Made by a program: the position numbers and the translations under genes. Of a stretch of 64,000 nt of DNA, positions 1-9,616 are shown piece by piece. The notes below the pieces were generated by a model. The model worked only from the letters and a program-made list of their open reading frames with translations. It searched no databases and was not told the origin of the DNA. How positions within the stretch are numbered: the first letter of the stretch is position 1; the number at the start of each line of letters is the position of its first letter. Source of the DNA: Corynebacterium imitans (lineage in GTDB: Bacteria > Actinomycetota > Actinomycetes > Mycobacteriales > Mycobacteriaceae); the NCBI RefSeq assembly GCF_000739455.1, contig NZ_CP009211.1, positions 2,379,159 to 2,443,158 of the forward strand, written 5' to 3'.

Positions 1-1428
<1,428 letters not shown>

Positions 1429-1742
1429 ACAAATGTTTCAGCAAGAAACAAGGCCGTGAAAAGCCTGAAAACCTAACCAAAAACGAACCAACCCACACCA
1501 AAAAAGCGCGGGACTGGCAAATCCTCAAATTACTGTTACAAACCGATCCTCACCCGACGAGGGAAAACAAGAACCGGCAAACAAAATAGTTACAAAATAA
1601 CGCGAATCAAATCACGCACCAAGCAACCAGCAAGACACCACCCAAAATTAGAGATTCAAGGGCAGCACCACCGGCACACACCAACCACACCCAAAAACAT
1701 CAGGCGCAGCCAGCACAACCAGGCACGCAACCAATCCACAAA

Positions 1743-1781
1743 CAAAAGTACATTGGCACACTATCGAGTTCTCAAACAACA
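1743..1781 (-). promoter_or_regulatory. rRNA leader boxA antitermination element
   Basis: The minus strand reads TGTTGTTTGAGAACTC (complement of 1766-1781), the form typical of actinobacterial rRNA leaders, where boxA recruits the NusB/S10 antitermination complex. It is followed by GATAGTG and, a few bases on, ACTTTTG (complement of 1743-1749). Much of this arrangement recurs in the CRISPR leader at 59691-59719. Confidence 0.85.
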
Positions 1782-1840
1782 CACGCACATTCACACACCA
1801 CCAGGTGATCACCCAGCAGCTGTAAAAAGCGACTTTGTCG

Positions 1841-1870
1841 ACACTACACACACCACAACCACAAAGTCAA
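1841..1870 (-). promoter_or_regulatory. Putative rRNA promoter
   Basis: On the minus strand a -35 TTGACT (complement of 1865-1870) is followed after 18 nt by TAGTGT (complement of 1841-1846), matching the corynebacterial TAnnnT -10. It lies about 60 nt upstream of boxA and 410 nt upstream of the 16S 5' end. Called from hexamers and position only. Confidence 0.5.
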
Positions 1871-2067
1871 AACCGTGCAGACTGTGAAGCATATTTTCTT
1901 GTGTCGGCCAGCGATCGTTTTCCTGACCGCCATCTCACCAGCCACTCCCCTTGGAGTCTATCCGGCGGGGCGTTGTCGGTCTCGCTGACTCACATAAAGT
2001 TACACACACCCACACACCAACACAAATCCCCAGCACAACATGCATATTTCATGCTTGTCAACACGCG

Positions 2068-3030
2068 CTATTGAGACCGCTTCACATTCACTGCGCCGAA
2101 TAGGTATGGCACGATTATGCACCCCGCGACGACCAGCAGGATTCCGCTGAGCCCATAGACCACTACTGCACTTGCGGGGTCAAACGTTCGCGCGTTGAGC
2201 ATCTCCCGCCCAGACACCCAAGCAATAAGTACCGGGAAGAAGCTGGAGTTGGGCAACAACAGCTCCATAGCCTTTGCCGCGAGCAGGGCAGCTATTCCGG
2301 CGATCGCAAAGAGGGCGAATGGAAAACGGGGCAGCGTGGCGTCGATAAGCAGCGCAGCGAGTGCACCAGATACCGCAATCAAGGCTTGAGAAATTAACAC
2401 TTTCAGCACAAGGGTGCCCGCCCACCGCTTGCGGGTTCGCCCGTAAGCCTGGCTGGCAGCGGCGGAGGCAAAGCCGTCGCTAGCCGCCCAAGTCCAGTAC
2501 GCGAGCAGCGGAATGGCCGGCACGATTGCAGCCACCCACTCCGGCCCCACCTTGGCGAACAGCCCATAGAGCACTCCAGCGAGGGCTCCGGCCAGCACAG
2601 CAAAGATCTCGTGCTTTCCCGGGAGATAGAGCCGTCCGATAGTCTCGCGACTTTCACGTTCCCCGCCTTGCAGGCAGGTCGCAAAGAAGACCGCGGCTCC
2701 CAAAAGCGCGCCAACGAAGGAGTTCACCGGCGGCGCTACCCACGCAAATGCTCCAGCGACCAGCACCGTGGTCGGCACGAGCGTGAAGAGCACCTGTTGG
2801 CACGCCCTGGAACGGTTCATTCCGTAGGCACGGAATGCTTGCGGTTCGGGAATAAGCAGATAGGCAATCATCACCACGCAGATCAGCGATCCGAGCAATG
2901 CCCACCCACCTGCGAATGAGAAAACGACGTAGAACAGCGGGATCAGCGGAAGCTGCAGGAAGCGCAGGCCCGGGCCCGCCTTGAATTGGAACCACAAAAA
3001 GTCGCGGTCAAGGTGTGTCATCGTGTTCAC
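2068..3030 (-). CDS. ABC exporter permease, integral membrane protein
   Basis: A 320-residue, strongly hydrophobic protein with roughly six to eight membrane segments, including paired helices near residues 30-70, 95-125 and 165-200 and a C-terminal pair. It has no recognisable catalytic motif. I chose the GTG at 3030 because a GGAGG lies 7 nt upstream and the codon overlaps the stop of the ATPase gene (GTGA), implying translational coupling. The next ATG (3021) is too far from the ribosome site. It is the third gene of a gntR - ATPase - permease operon, so it presumably forms the channel for the ATPase. The substrate is unknown; such YtrA-controlled exporters often respond to cell-envelope stress, which is only inference here. 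Confidence 0.85.
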   Translation of the reverse strand: MNTMTHLDRDFLWFQFKAGPGLRFLQLPLIPLFYVVFSFAGGWALLGSLICVVMIAYLLIPEPQAFRAYGMNRSRACQQVLFTLVPTTVLVAGAFAWVAPPVNSFVGALLGAAVFFATCLQGGERESRETIGRLYLPGKHEIFAVLAGALAGVLYGLFAKVGPEWVAAIVPAIPLLAYWTWAASDGFASAAASQAYGRTRKRWAGTLVLKVLISQALIAVSGALAALLIDATLPRFPFALFAIAGIAALLAAKAMELLLPNSSFFPVLIAWVSGREMLNARTFDPASAVVVYGLSGILLVVAGCIIVPYLFGAVNVKRSQ

Positions 3031-3854
3031 TGCTGCACCTCCAGCACTGCCTCGAGGACGTCGCCGAGGTTCGCGGCCTGGGTACGTAGCCCCATTTCGG
3101 CGGCTGTTTCTGTCGGGAGGATGGCCCGGGTGCCGGTGGCGGAGCGTCGATAAGCGAGGGCCCCTGCGGGCTCGTCGAAGTTGCCGGTGACGATGACGTA
3201 GCCGTCGGCATCCTCTGCGCGCAGATGCTTGTCGACGCTCCCCTGCCTCCCCAGCACGAGCGCCGAGTCCAGGATCTTGGCAGCGTCGTCGATGTGGTGG
3301 GTGGCCATGACGAAGCATCGCTCGGACTCGGCGTGCGCGAGGAGGTGGCGGTAGAAGACGGAGGTGTTGTGGACGTCGAGGCCGACGTAGGGCTCGTCGA
3401 GAAGTGTCAGTTCTGCGCCCGATGCAAGCCCGATGACGATGCCAACCATTGCCCGCTGGCCTCGGGAGGCCTTGCCAAACGCAGTGTGCGCTTGACTGTC
3501 GAGCCCAAAGTCGCGCATGAGTACGTTCGCCGTGTCCTGTGACCAATGCACATAGCGCTTCGCGGCACCTGCGATGACATCCTTGATCGCCCACGAGGCG
3601 GGGTACGGCGTGTCCACACCCGTGAAGCAGACGCGGTCCATCACGCTCGCACGGTCGAAGGGCTGCTCGCCGAAGACGGTGAGCTCGCCGCCGGAGGGCT
3701 TGAGTTGACCGGCGATGAGGGCGAGCAGCGTGGATTTGCCGACACCGTTGCGGCCGAGAAGGGCGTGGATCCCAGTACCGGGCAGCTCGAAGGAGATGTC
3801 TGTGAGGACTTTGTGCGACCCAAAGTCTTTTTGCAGTTCGTAAGCGTGAATCAT
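3027..3854 (-). CDS. ABC transporter ATP-binding protein
   Basis: A 275-residue nucleotide-binding subunit. Walker A is GRNGVGKST (about residues 35-43), the signature loop is the variant ASRGQRAMV, Walker B is LTLLDEPYVGLD, and the switch histidine is in ATHHIDD. The C-terminal ~60 residues form an extension seen in single-domain exporters of the CcmA/YhaQ type. It overlaps gntR upstream and the permease downstream by 4 nt each, so the three are translationally coupled. It would energise the permease. A copy of the dispersed 11-mer (3145-3155) lies in its coding sequence and is read as Ala-Tyr-Arg-Arg. Confidence 0.93.
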   Translation of the reverse strand: MIHAYELQKDFGSHKVLTDISFELPGTGIHALLGRNGVGKSTLLALIAGQLKPSGGELTVFGEQPFDRASVMDRVCFTGVDTPYPASWAIKDVIAGAAKRYVHWSQDTANVLMRDFGLDSQAHTAFGKASRGQRAMVGIVIGLASGAELTLLDEPYVGLDVHNTSVFYRHLLAHAESERCFVMATHHIDDAAKILDSALVLGRQGSVDKHLRAEDADGYVIVTGNFDEPAGALAYRRSATGTRAILPTETAAEMGLRTQAANLGDVLEAVLEVQQ

Positions 3855-4225
3855 TGGTACATTCCTCTACTTTCTGCGACGCGGTCGATGAGTGCGTGCA
3901 GGGTTGCGCGGTCGTAGCCGAGTCGGACGGCTTCGTCGATCACGGGCGCAAGATAGTCGCCGGCGTAGCGTTCGCGGCGAGCCTTTAATGCCTGCTCGCG
4001 AGCCTCGGGTGTAACGAACATGCCGAGGCCGCGACGCTTTTCCAAGATTCCGGCGTCTACAAGCAGGCCCAGCCCCTTACGTGCGGTGGCTGGGTTGATC
4101 TCGTGGAAGGCGGCGAGCTCGTTTGTGGAGGGAGCGCGCTCGCCGGGGGCCAGCGTGCCGTCCACAACAAGGTCCTCCACAAGACGGGCCACCTGTACGA
4201 AGAGTGGCTCTGCATCGGCGTTCAT
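3851..4225 (-). CDS. GntR-family regulator, YtrA-like
   Basis: A 124-residue repressor with an N-terminal winged helix of the GntR class (PSTNELAAFHEINPATARKG, about residues 36-55) and a short helical C-terminal tail in place of a large effector domain, as in the YtrA subfamily. The ATG at 4225 follows AGGGG; a GTG start at 4243 is possible but less well supported. It is first in the operon with the ABC ATPase and permease, and a 22-bp perfect palindrome lies 31 nt upstream, the expected arrangement for autorepression of an exporter operon. Confidence 0.92.
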   Translation of the reverse strand: MNADAEPLFVQVARLVEDLVVDGTLAPGERAPSTNELAAFHEINPATARKGLGLLVDAGILEKRRGLGMFVTPEAREQALKARRERYAGDYLAPVIDEAVRLGYDRATLHALIDRVAESRGMYQ

Positions 4226-4255
4226 TGCGTCACCCCTGCACACTTAGGTGGATTG

Positions 4256-4277
4256 GTTAGTTACTCGAGTAACTAAC
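4256..4277. promoter_or_regulatory. 22-bp perfect palindrome, probable GntR/YtrA operator
   Basis: The half-site GTTAGTTACTC is followed immediately by its exact reverse complement GAGTAACTAAC. It sits in the promoter region of the gntR-ABC operon, 31 nt from the gntR start, with the NYN gene leaving in the other direction. Length and position fit a dimeric YtrA-type repressor site. Confidence 0.75.
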
Positions 4278-4400
4278 ACGCTAACTGCTGTATGGGATGA
4301 GCGCAAGGTTCACTGAAAGAGGTAGACCTCGCACGCTGATTCAGGCACACTGGGAGGGTAAACAACCTTTAGCAACGAAAGAATCGGAAATTTTGGAGCC

Positions 4401-5522
4401 ATGCTTGAACGTACTTTGGTGTTCGTCGACACGTCTTACCTGCTCGCAAGCTTTTACAACTCGTGGGAAATCGGCGCACGATCCCAGTTAGAAATCGATT
4501 TGCCCGAGGTCGTGGCAAGCCTCGGCACCATGATCTGCCAACAACTCAGCCAACCCATTCACCGCCAGTTCTGGTACGACGGCATCCCGGACTCGGGCCC
4601 GCACCGCTACCAGCGCGCACTGCGCACCTGTGACGGCGTGCAACTGCGCACTGGCCAGCTGATCGAGTGGGGCGACCGCCGCACCCAGAAGGGAGTGGAC
4701 ACGCGACTCGTCGCCGACCTGGTGGTCAACGCCACCCGCGGTCAGTTCACCGACTTTGTGCTTGTCTCCGGCGACGCGGACATGATCCCGGGCGTTGAGG
4801 AAGCGACCGCCGGCGGCGTGCGCGTCCACCTCTACGGCTTCGGCTGGGACTCCATGTCTTCGGCGCTTCGCCACGCGTGCGACACCACCACCATTTTGGA
4901 CCCGCGCGAGGACTTCGCCGACGCGATGCAACTGCAGGTCCTCGAGGGCCCGCTACCCCCGTCGATTAGGGAGCGCCCGCTTGCCGACGCCGCGCCGCTG
5001 GACGAAGCCGAAGGACCCTGCCCCGTCCCACTCGGCCCGGATCCACTGGCACCGGAGGAGCCCGAAGAGGAAGCAGAGCCTCACGTGGAGCCTGCGGAAA
5101 CTGCGGAAACTGTCGAGCCCGCAGAACCAGAAAAACCCGCTGAGCCAGAAGCGCCCGCAGAGACCCCCGAAACCCCGAAGCCCGCGCCGAAGCCGTCCAT
5201 GATGGCCCCGCGCCGGAAGCTGCGCTCCCGCTACGTGCCGCTGCCGGAAGAGGTGTGGACCTCCGCCGGTTTCCAGACTCCCTACGACGTGGGCCAGCAA
5301 TACGCGGCGTGGTGGTACGACAACGCCGCCTCCTCCGAGCAGCGGGATAAGGCGCATATGCTCTCCGGAGGCGGGCTACCGCCGGAGATCGATCGCCCAC
5401 TTCTCCAGTTCGCCTGCGAGACGCTGCACGAATACACATTGAGTGAAACCCAGCGCGTCAATCTTCGCGATGGGTTCCACTCAGGGATCCGGGGCGTGCT
5501 GATTAATATCAGCCGCGACTAA
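4401..5522 (+). CDS. NYN-domain (PIN-like nuclease fold) protein
   Basis: A 373-residue protein. Residues 1-165 form a LabA/DUF88-type NYN domain with conserved acidic residues: FVDTSYL (Asp near residue 10), KGVDTRLVADLV (about 97-108) and LVSGDADMIPGVE (about 120-132). In this family these residues line a metal-dependent RNase site. A low-complexity Glu/Pro/Ala linker (about 190-270) follows, then a conserved C-terminal domain of about 100 residues that I cannot assign. It starts at the first ATG of the frame; the ribosome site (GGAG) is unusually close. It converges on pspA with a 4-nt overlap. RNA processing is the family expectation; the substrate is unknown. Confidence 0.88.
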   Translation: MLERTLVFVDTSYLLASFYNSWEIGARSQLEIDLPEVVASLGTMICQQLSQPIHRQFWYDGIPDSGPHRYQRALRTCDGVQLRTGQLIEWGDRRTQKGVDTRLVADLVVNATRGQFTDFVLVSGDADMIPGVEEATAGGVRVHLYGFGWDSMSSALRHACDTTTILDPREDFADAMQLQVLEGPLPPSIRERPLADAAPLDEAEGPCPVPLGPDPLAPEEPEEEAEPHVEPAETAETVEPAEPEKPAEPEAPAETPETPKPAPKPSMMAPRRKLRSRYVPLPEEVWTSAGFQTPYDVGQQYAAWWYDNAASSEQRDKAHMLSGGGLPPEIDRPLLQFACETLHEYTLSETQRVNLRDGFHSGIRGVLINISRD

Positions 5523-6274
5523 TCCTCTTCCGGGGCCTCGATGGCCTTCTCGGGAGAGTTCATCGAGGCGCGGATCTCGTCGAGCTTGCTGGCGGCCTTG
5601 ATATCGGTGCCAGCGGTCTCGATTTCCGCCATCCGGTCGCCCAGGGAGTCTTTGGCCAGCTCCTGCGCGCCAAGGGCGGTGGCGTAGCGCTTCTCGATCT
5701 TGTCGCGCACGCCGTCCAAGGTCGGCACGTTGTCGTTCGCGCCGAACTGGTTGATGGTGTCCATCGTCTGCGCGGTCTGCTCCTGCATTTTCGCCTGGTC
5801 GATCTGCGACTCAAGCTGCTGGGCCTGCTGCGTCTGCTCGCTCAGGCGCGCCTCGGACTGCTGCAGCTGGGCCTGCGCCTCGCGCGCGGCCTGCTCGGCA
5901 CCGGCGTGCGCCTGCTTGGTCTGCTCCAGGTCCTGCTCCACGGCCACGAGCTGGGAGGCCAGCACCTCGGCGGTGTTGTTGTACTCCTGCGCCTTGGTCG
6001 CATCCCCCTCCGCGTTCGCCTTGTCGGCGGCCTGGAGCGCGATCCGCGTCTTCTCCTGGAGCTCTTCCTGGGACTTGATCAGGCGCTCGAGCTTCATCTC
6101 GAGCTGGTTGCGGTTGCCGACGATCGCGGCCGCGTGCTCGGCGATCTCCCGGTGGTTCTTCCGCGCCTGCTCCATCGCCTGCTGGAGCTGCACCTTCGGG
6201 TCAGCGTTCTCGTCGATCTTCGAGTCGAACGACTGCATCAGGTACTTCCAACCCTTGGAAAATGGGTTCGCCAT
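5519..6274 (-). CDS. pspA: PspA/IM30 family protein
   Basis: A 251-residue, almost entirely helical, Gln/Glu/Ala-rich coiled-coil protein with the typical amphipathic N-terminus (NPFSKGWKYLMQSF). PspA proteins bind the inner face of the cytoplasmic membrane and stabilise it under stress; the actinobacterial forms also regulate envelope-stress responses. The ATG at 6274 is preceded by GGAAGGAC. It lies 20 nt downstream of the thioredoxin gene on the same strand, so the pair probably form an operon. The last bases overlap the converging NYN gene. Confidence 0.93.
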   Translation of the reverse strand: MANPFSKGWKYLMQSFDSKIDENADPKVQLQQAMEQARKNHREIAEHAAAIVGNRNQLEMKLERLIKSQEELQEKTRIALQAADKANAEGDATKAQEYNNTAEVLASQLVAVEQDLEQTKQAHAGAEQAAREAQAQLQQSEARLSEQTQQAQQLESQIDQAKMQEQTAQTMDTINQFGANDNVPTLDGVRDKIEKRYATALGAQELAKDSLGDRMAEIETAGTDIKAASKLDEIRASMNSPEKAIEAPEED

Positions 6275-6294
6275 GGTGGTGGTGTCCTTCCGGT

Positions 6295-6660
6295 CTACTC
6301 GCCCTGCTGCTGCGCGATTTGGGCGCGCACCTCGTCCATATTCAGCGCCTTGACCTGACCAATGAGGTCATCGAAAGCGGCCGGCGGCAGGGCACCCGCC
6401 TGACGGAAGACCAGGATACCGTCGCGGAAGGCCATGAGCGTGGGAATGGACGTGATCTCCAGTGCAGCCGCAAGCTGCTGGTTCGCCTCGGTGTCTAGCT
6501 TGGCGAAGGTCACGTCCGGGTGCGCCTCGGAAGCCTTCTCATAGGTCGGCGCAAACTGGCGGCAGGGCCCGCACCATGCGGCCCACGCGTCGACGAAGAC
6601 GATGCCGTCCGCGCTGACTGTGGATTCGAAGGTGTCCTCAGTGACGTCAATGGTGCTCAT
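6295..6660 (-). CDS. Thioredoxin
   Basis: A 121-residue thioredoxin-fold protein with active site WCGPC (Cys30 and Cys33) and the cis-proline segment SIPTLMAF. The length is normal with a slightly extended C-terminus. It would reduce protein disulfides in the cytoplasm. First gene of a likely two-gene operon with pspA. The divergent neighbour at 6747 begins the copper cluster. Confidence 0.95.
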   Translation of the reverse strand: MSTIDVTEDTFESTVSADGIVFVDAWAAWCGPCRQFAPTYEKASEAHPDVTFAKLDTEANQQLAAALEITSIPTLMAFRDGILVFRQAGALPPAAFDDLIGQVKALNMDEVRAQIAQQQGE

Positions 6661-6746
6661 AGTTCTACTCCTTAGAGTGGTTTGTTAACGTTGCTCCAGT
6701 TCCAACACTAACAATGGCGATTGTATTCACGAGGTACATCGAGGGC

Positions 6747-6959
6747 ATGACGAAGAATTACAAAATTTCCGGCGAGGCTAGCGAGGTCGCGGTGGATTCG
6801 CTTATCGACGAGGTGCGGATGGTCGACGGCACCTTCGATGTCGAAATCGACGTTGCAGAGGGCCGCATGACGGTCACTGGAGAGAACTTCAGCGACGCCG
6901 ATATCGAAAAGGCTGCGCAGGAGGCGGGCTTTAGTATACTTTCGCCAGATACCCCCTAG
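6747..6959 (+). CDS. Small HMA-fold protein lacking the metal-binding CxxC
   Basis: A 70-residue protein with the pattern of a heavy-metal-associated domain: a central VDGTFDVEIDVAEGRMTVTG strand pair and C-terminal DADIEKAAQEAGFSI, closely parallel to the CopZ encoded just downstream. The GMTCxxC loop is absent; the aligned stretch reads GEASEVAVDSL. The start is uncertain: ATG 6747 gives the best domain boundary but its purine-rich stretch is very close, and ATG 6714 would add 11 residues. The CsoR-type operator overlaps its stop codon. It contains one copy of the dispersed 11-mer. It may be a degenerate copper chaperone paralogue or bind something other than Cu(I). Confidence 0.72.
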   Translation: MTKNYKISGEASEVAVDSLIDEVRMVDGTFDVEIDVAEGRMTVTGENFSDADIEKAAQEAGFSILSPDTP

Positions 6960-6965
6960 GGGTAT
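6949..6965. promoter_or_regulatory. CsoR-type copper operator
   Basis: The inverted repeat ATACCCC-CTA-GGGGTAT matches the G/C-tract palindrome known for CsoR repressors. It lies 45 nt before the copZ start and overlaps the stop of the preceding small gene. Cu(I) binding to CsoR would release it and induce copZ-copA. No csoR gene is present in the window. Confidence 0.75.
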
Positions 6966-7009
6966 AGTCGCGGGTGTACGTGACACTCCAAAAAGAAAGG
7001 ACACTCACT

Positions 7010-7210
7010 ATGGATACCCGCGAATTCACCGTTGAAGGCATGACCTGCGGCCACTGCGAGCTCAGCGTGAAAGAGGAGATCGGCGAGATCGCCGGTGTCA
7101 CCGAAGTCACGGCCGACCACACCACTGGTGCCGTGACCGTGACCGGCGAAGGCTTTGCCGACGCTGACGTGGCCAAGGCGGTCGCCGAGGCCGGCTACAC
7201 CCTGAAGTAG
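7010..7210 (+). CDS. copZ: Copper chaperone CopZ
   Basis: A 66-residue single heavy-metal-associated domain with the Cu(I) motif GMTCGHC at residues 10-16. The ATG at 7010 follows AGAAAGG by about 9 nt. It is 2 nt upstream of the copper ATPase and presumably delivers Cu(I) to it. It is driven from the CsoR-type operator at 6949-6965. Confidence 0.95.
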   Translation: MDTREFTVEGMTCGHCELSVKEEIGEIAGVTEVTADHTTGAVTVTGEGFADADVAKAVAEAGYTLK

Positions 7211-7212
7211 CC

Positions 7213-9339
7213 ATGACAAGCCAGATCGAGCTGGGCGTGACGGGCATGACCTGCACGTCGTGCTCCTCACGCGTCCAGCGCAAGTTGAACAAGCTCGACG
7301 ACGTCACCGCCGCGGTCAACTATTCCACCGAGACCGCCACCGTCGACTACGACCCGTCCAGCACCACGCCCGAGCAGCTTATCGACGTCGTCCGCACCGC
7401 CGGCTACGACGCTTTCGTGATGGGAGATGAGACCGACGAGGCAGCGTCGATAAGCGAAGCGCGCGACGAAGAGGCAGACAGCCTGAAGCGCACCACCATC
7501 TGGGCGGCGCTGCTCAGCCTGCCGGTGATGGTGCTGTCGATGGTGCCTGCGCTGCAGTTTCCCAACTGGGAGTGGGCCGCGTTTGCCGCGACCACCCTGG
7601 TCTATTTTGCCGCGGGGAAAGTGTTCCACCGCGCGACGCTGGTGAACCTGCGCCACGGCGCGGCCACGATGGACACGCTAATTACGCTGGGCACGACCGC
7701 GGCGTATGTGTGGTCAATCGTTGCGCTGTTTGTGTGGGAAGACGTCTCGGACATCTATCTGGAGACGGTCTGCGTCGTCATCACCTTCCTGCTGCTCGGC
7801 CGCTGGTTTGAGACCCGCGCGAAGGGGCAAAGCTCGGAAGCGTTGCGAGAACTGCTACAGATGGGCGCAAAAGACGCGAGCGTGCTTCGCGACGGCGTGG
7901 AGGTCCGCGTCCCCATCGCCGAGGTGAAGGTGGGCGACAAGTTCGTGGTCCGGCCCGGCGAGAAGGTTGCCACGGACGGGCGCGTCGTCTCCGGCCACTC
8001 GGCTATCGACGCCTCCATGCTCACCGGCGAATCCGTCCCCGTCGAAGTCGGCGAGGGTGATCAAGTCACCGGCGCGACGCTGAATACCTCCGGACGGCTC
8101 GTCGTGGAGGCAACCCGCGTGGGCGAAGAGACCACGCTGGCGCAGATGGGCGCACTGGTCAAGGACGCGCAGGCCGGCAAGGCCCCCGTGGAGCGCCTGG
8201 TGGACCGGATTTCGCGGGTATTCGTGCCTACCGTCATCGCGGTCGCTTTCGTGGCGCTGGTCGGCCACCTGCTGTTCGGCGACGGACTGAGCGACGCCTT
8301 CCGCGCCGCTGTCGCCGTGCTGATCATCGCGTGCCCCTGCGCGCTTGGTCTTGCCACGCCCACCGCGATTCTGGTGGGTACCGGCCGCGGCGCGCAGCTG
8401 GGACTGCTGATTAAGGGCCCCGAGGTGCTCGAGTCAACCCGGCAGGTGGACACCGTGGTGATGGACAAGACCGGCACGGTGACCAGCGGCGAGATGGAAG
8501 TCGTCGACGCCACCGACAGCGACGCGCTGCGGCTCGCCGCCGCGGTCGAGGCGGGCTCCGAGCACCCGATTGCGCGCGCCATCGTGCGCGCCGTGACTGG
8601 CGAGCTGCCGGAGGCAACCGACTTTGTCAACGAGCCCGGCCTGGGTGTCTCCGCCACTGTTGAAGGCAAGCGGGTCCGAGTCGGCCGACCAAAACACGCG
8701 ACTGATAAGTTCCGCGCTGCGGAAGAGTCAGGCGCTACTGCGGTTGCCGTCGAGGTTGATGAAAAATATGTCGGCATGGTCGCCGTGCGCGATACGGTGA
8801 AGCCGGATTCGGCGCGTGCCGTCGCAAAGCTGCGCGAGCTCGGCCTGACCCCGCACCTGCTCACCGGCGATAACGCCGGGGCTGCCCGTGCGGTGGCAAA
8901 AGAGGTTGGCATCGACCCGGAGCACGTGACGGCAGGCGTGTTGCCGGAGGACAAGGTGAACGTCGTCCGCCAGCTCCAGGAGCAGGGTCACCACGTGGCG
9001 ATGGTGGGCGACGGCGTGAACGACGCTGCCGCGCTCGCCCAGGCAGACCTCGGCCTGGCGATGGGTGCGGGCACCGACGTGGCCATCGAGGCCTCCGACA
9101 TCACGCTGATGCACAACTCGCTGATGTCCGCCGCGGACGCGATCCGGCTCTCGCGGCGCACGCTACGCACCATCAAGGGCAACCTGTTCTGGGCTTTTGC
9201 CTACAACGTGGTGCTCGTGCCCGTAGCGGCGCTGGGGTTGCTCAACCCGATGCTGGCTGGCATCGCGATGGCGTTTTCCTCCGTGTTCGTGGTGAGCAAC
9301 TCGCTGCGCCTGCGCGGGTTTAGCGCCGCGCGCGGTTAA
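7213..9339 (+). CDS. copA: Copper-exporting P1B-type ATPase
   Basis: A 708-residue membrane ATPase with a single N-terminal metal domain (GMTCTSC, residues 11-17), a membrane CPC motif ([13 protein letters not shown], about 372-384), the phosphorylation motif DKTGT (Asp about 418), the HP motif in SEHPIARAI and the hinge GDGVND (about 599-604). Eight membrane segments are expected. CPC plus an N-terminal GMTCxxC is the CopA signature for Cu(I) export. It lies directly behind copZ in one operon and contains two dispersed 11-mers (7377, 7445). A 20-nt overlap with the converging small gene at 9320 is unremarkable. Confidence 0.96.
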   Translation: MTSQIELGVTGMTCTSCSSRVQRKLNKLDDVTAAVNYSTETATVDYDPSSTTPEQLIDVVRTAGYDAFVMGDETDEAASISEARDEEADSLKRTTIWAALLSLPVMVLSMVPALQFPNWEWAAFAATTLVYFAAGKVFHRATLVNLRHGAATMDTLITLGTTAAYVWSIVALFVWEDVSDIYLETVCVVITFLLLGRWFETRAKGQSSEALRELLQMGAKDASVLRDGVEVRVPIAEVKVGDKFVVRPGEKVATDGRVVSGHSAIDASMLTGESVPVEVGEGDQVTGATLNTSGRLVVEATRVGEETTLAQMGALVKDAQAGKAPVERLVDRISRVFVPTVIAVAFVALVGHLLFGDGLSDAFRAAVAVLIIACPCALGLATPTAILVGTGRGAQLGLLIKGPEVLESTRQVDTVVMDKTGTVTSGEMEVVDATDSDALRLAAAVEAGSEHPIARAIVRAVTGELPEATDFVNEPGLGVSATVEGKRVRVGRPKHATDKFRAAEESGATAVAVEVDEKYVGMVAVRDTVKPDSARAVAKLRELGLTPHLLTGDNAGAARAVAKEVGIDPEHVTAGVLPEDKVNVVRQLQEQGHHVAMVGDGVNDAAALAQADLGLAMGAGTDVAIEASDITLMHNSLMSAADAIRLSRRTLRTIKGNLFWAFAYNVVLVPVAALGLLNPMLAGIAMAFSSVFVVSNSLRLRGFSAARG

Positions 9340-9520
9340 AGATGCGCCCGAGCAGGCCGCGAATGGTCTGCTCCTCCGTGGCCTGGTCGATGGCGTCGAT
9401 GCTGCGCGGCAGGTTGTACAGCCGGGTGGCGTCCCCCGACTTGGCCACGGTGATGGAGGGGTCAAGCTTGGCCATGGTGCCTGCACAGGCCCCATCGGCG
9501 TGGATGGATCGAATAGTCAT
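9320..9520 (-). CDS. Small hypothetical protein
   Basis: A 66-residue soluble protein with no motif I recognise. GGAAG lies upstream of the ATG at 9520, supporting translation. It faces copA tail to tail with a 20-nt overlap, and the next gene on its strand begins 1.5 kb away, so it is likely monocistronic. The C-terminus is basic ([12 protein letters not shown]). Confidence 0.55.
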   Translation of the reverse strand: MTIRSIHADGACAGTMAKLDPSITVAKSGDATRLYNLPRSIDAIDQATEEQTIRGLLGRIFNRARR

Positions 9521-9616
9521 GGCGCTTCCCTTTCCTTTCAGTACCGTAGGTTTGCGCTAGTACTTCAAGGATCGTAGCCACAAAACCGCAGGCTGTCACC
9601 GTTGGAAAGGCAAACC

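Larger units (their letters stand above)
1429..2067 (-). other. rRNA operon leader and promoter region, non-coding
   Basis: About 640 bases without a convincing gene. The stretch is richer in A and C than its surroundings and holds the boxA element and promoter annotated separately. A second perfect -35 hexamer (TTGACA on the minus strand, 2056-2061) suggests an upstream P1 promoter, but no good -10 sits at the right distance. A small imperfect palindrome (GCAT..ATGC) lies beside it at about 2041-2055. Nothing else is apparent. Confidence 0.7.
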
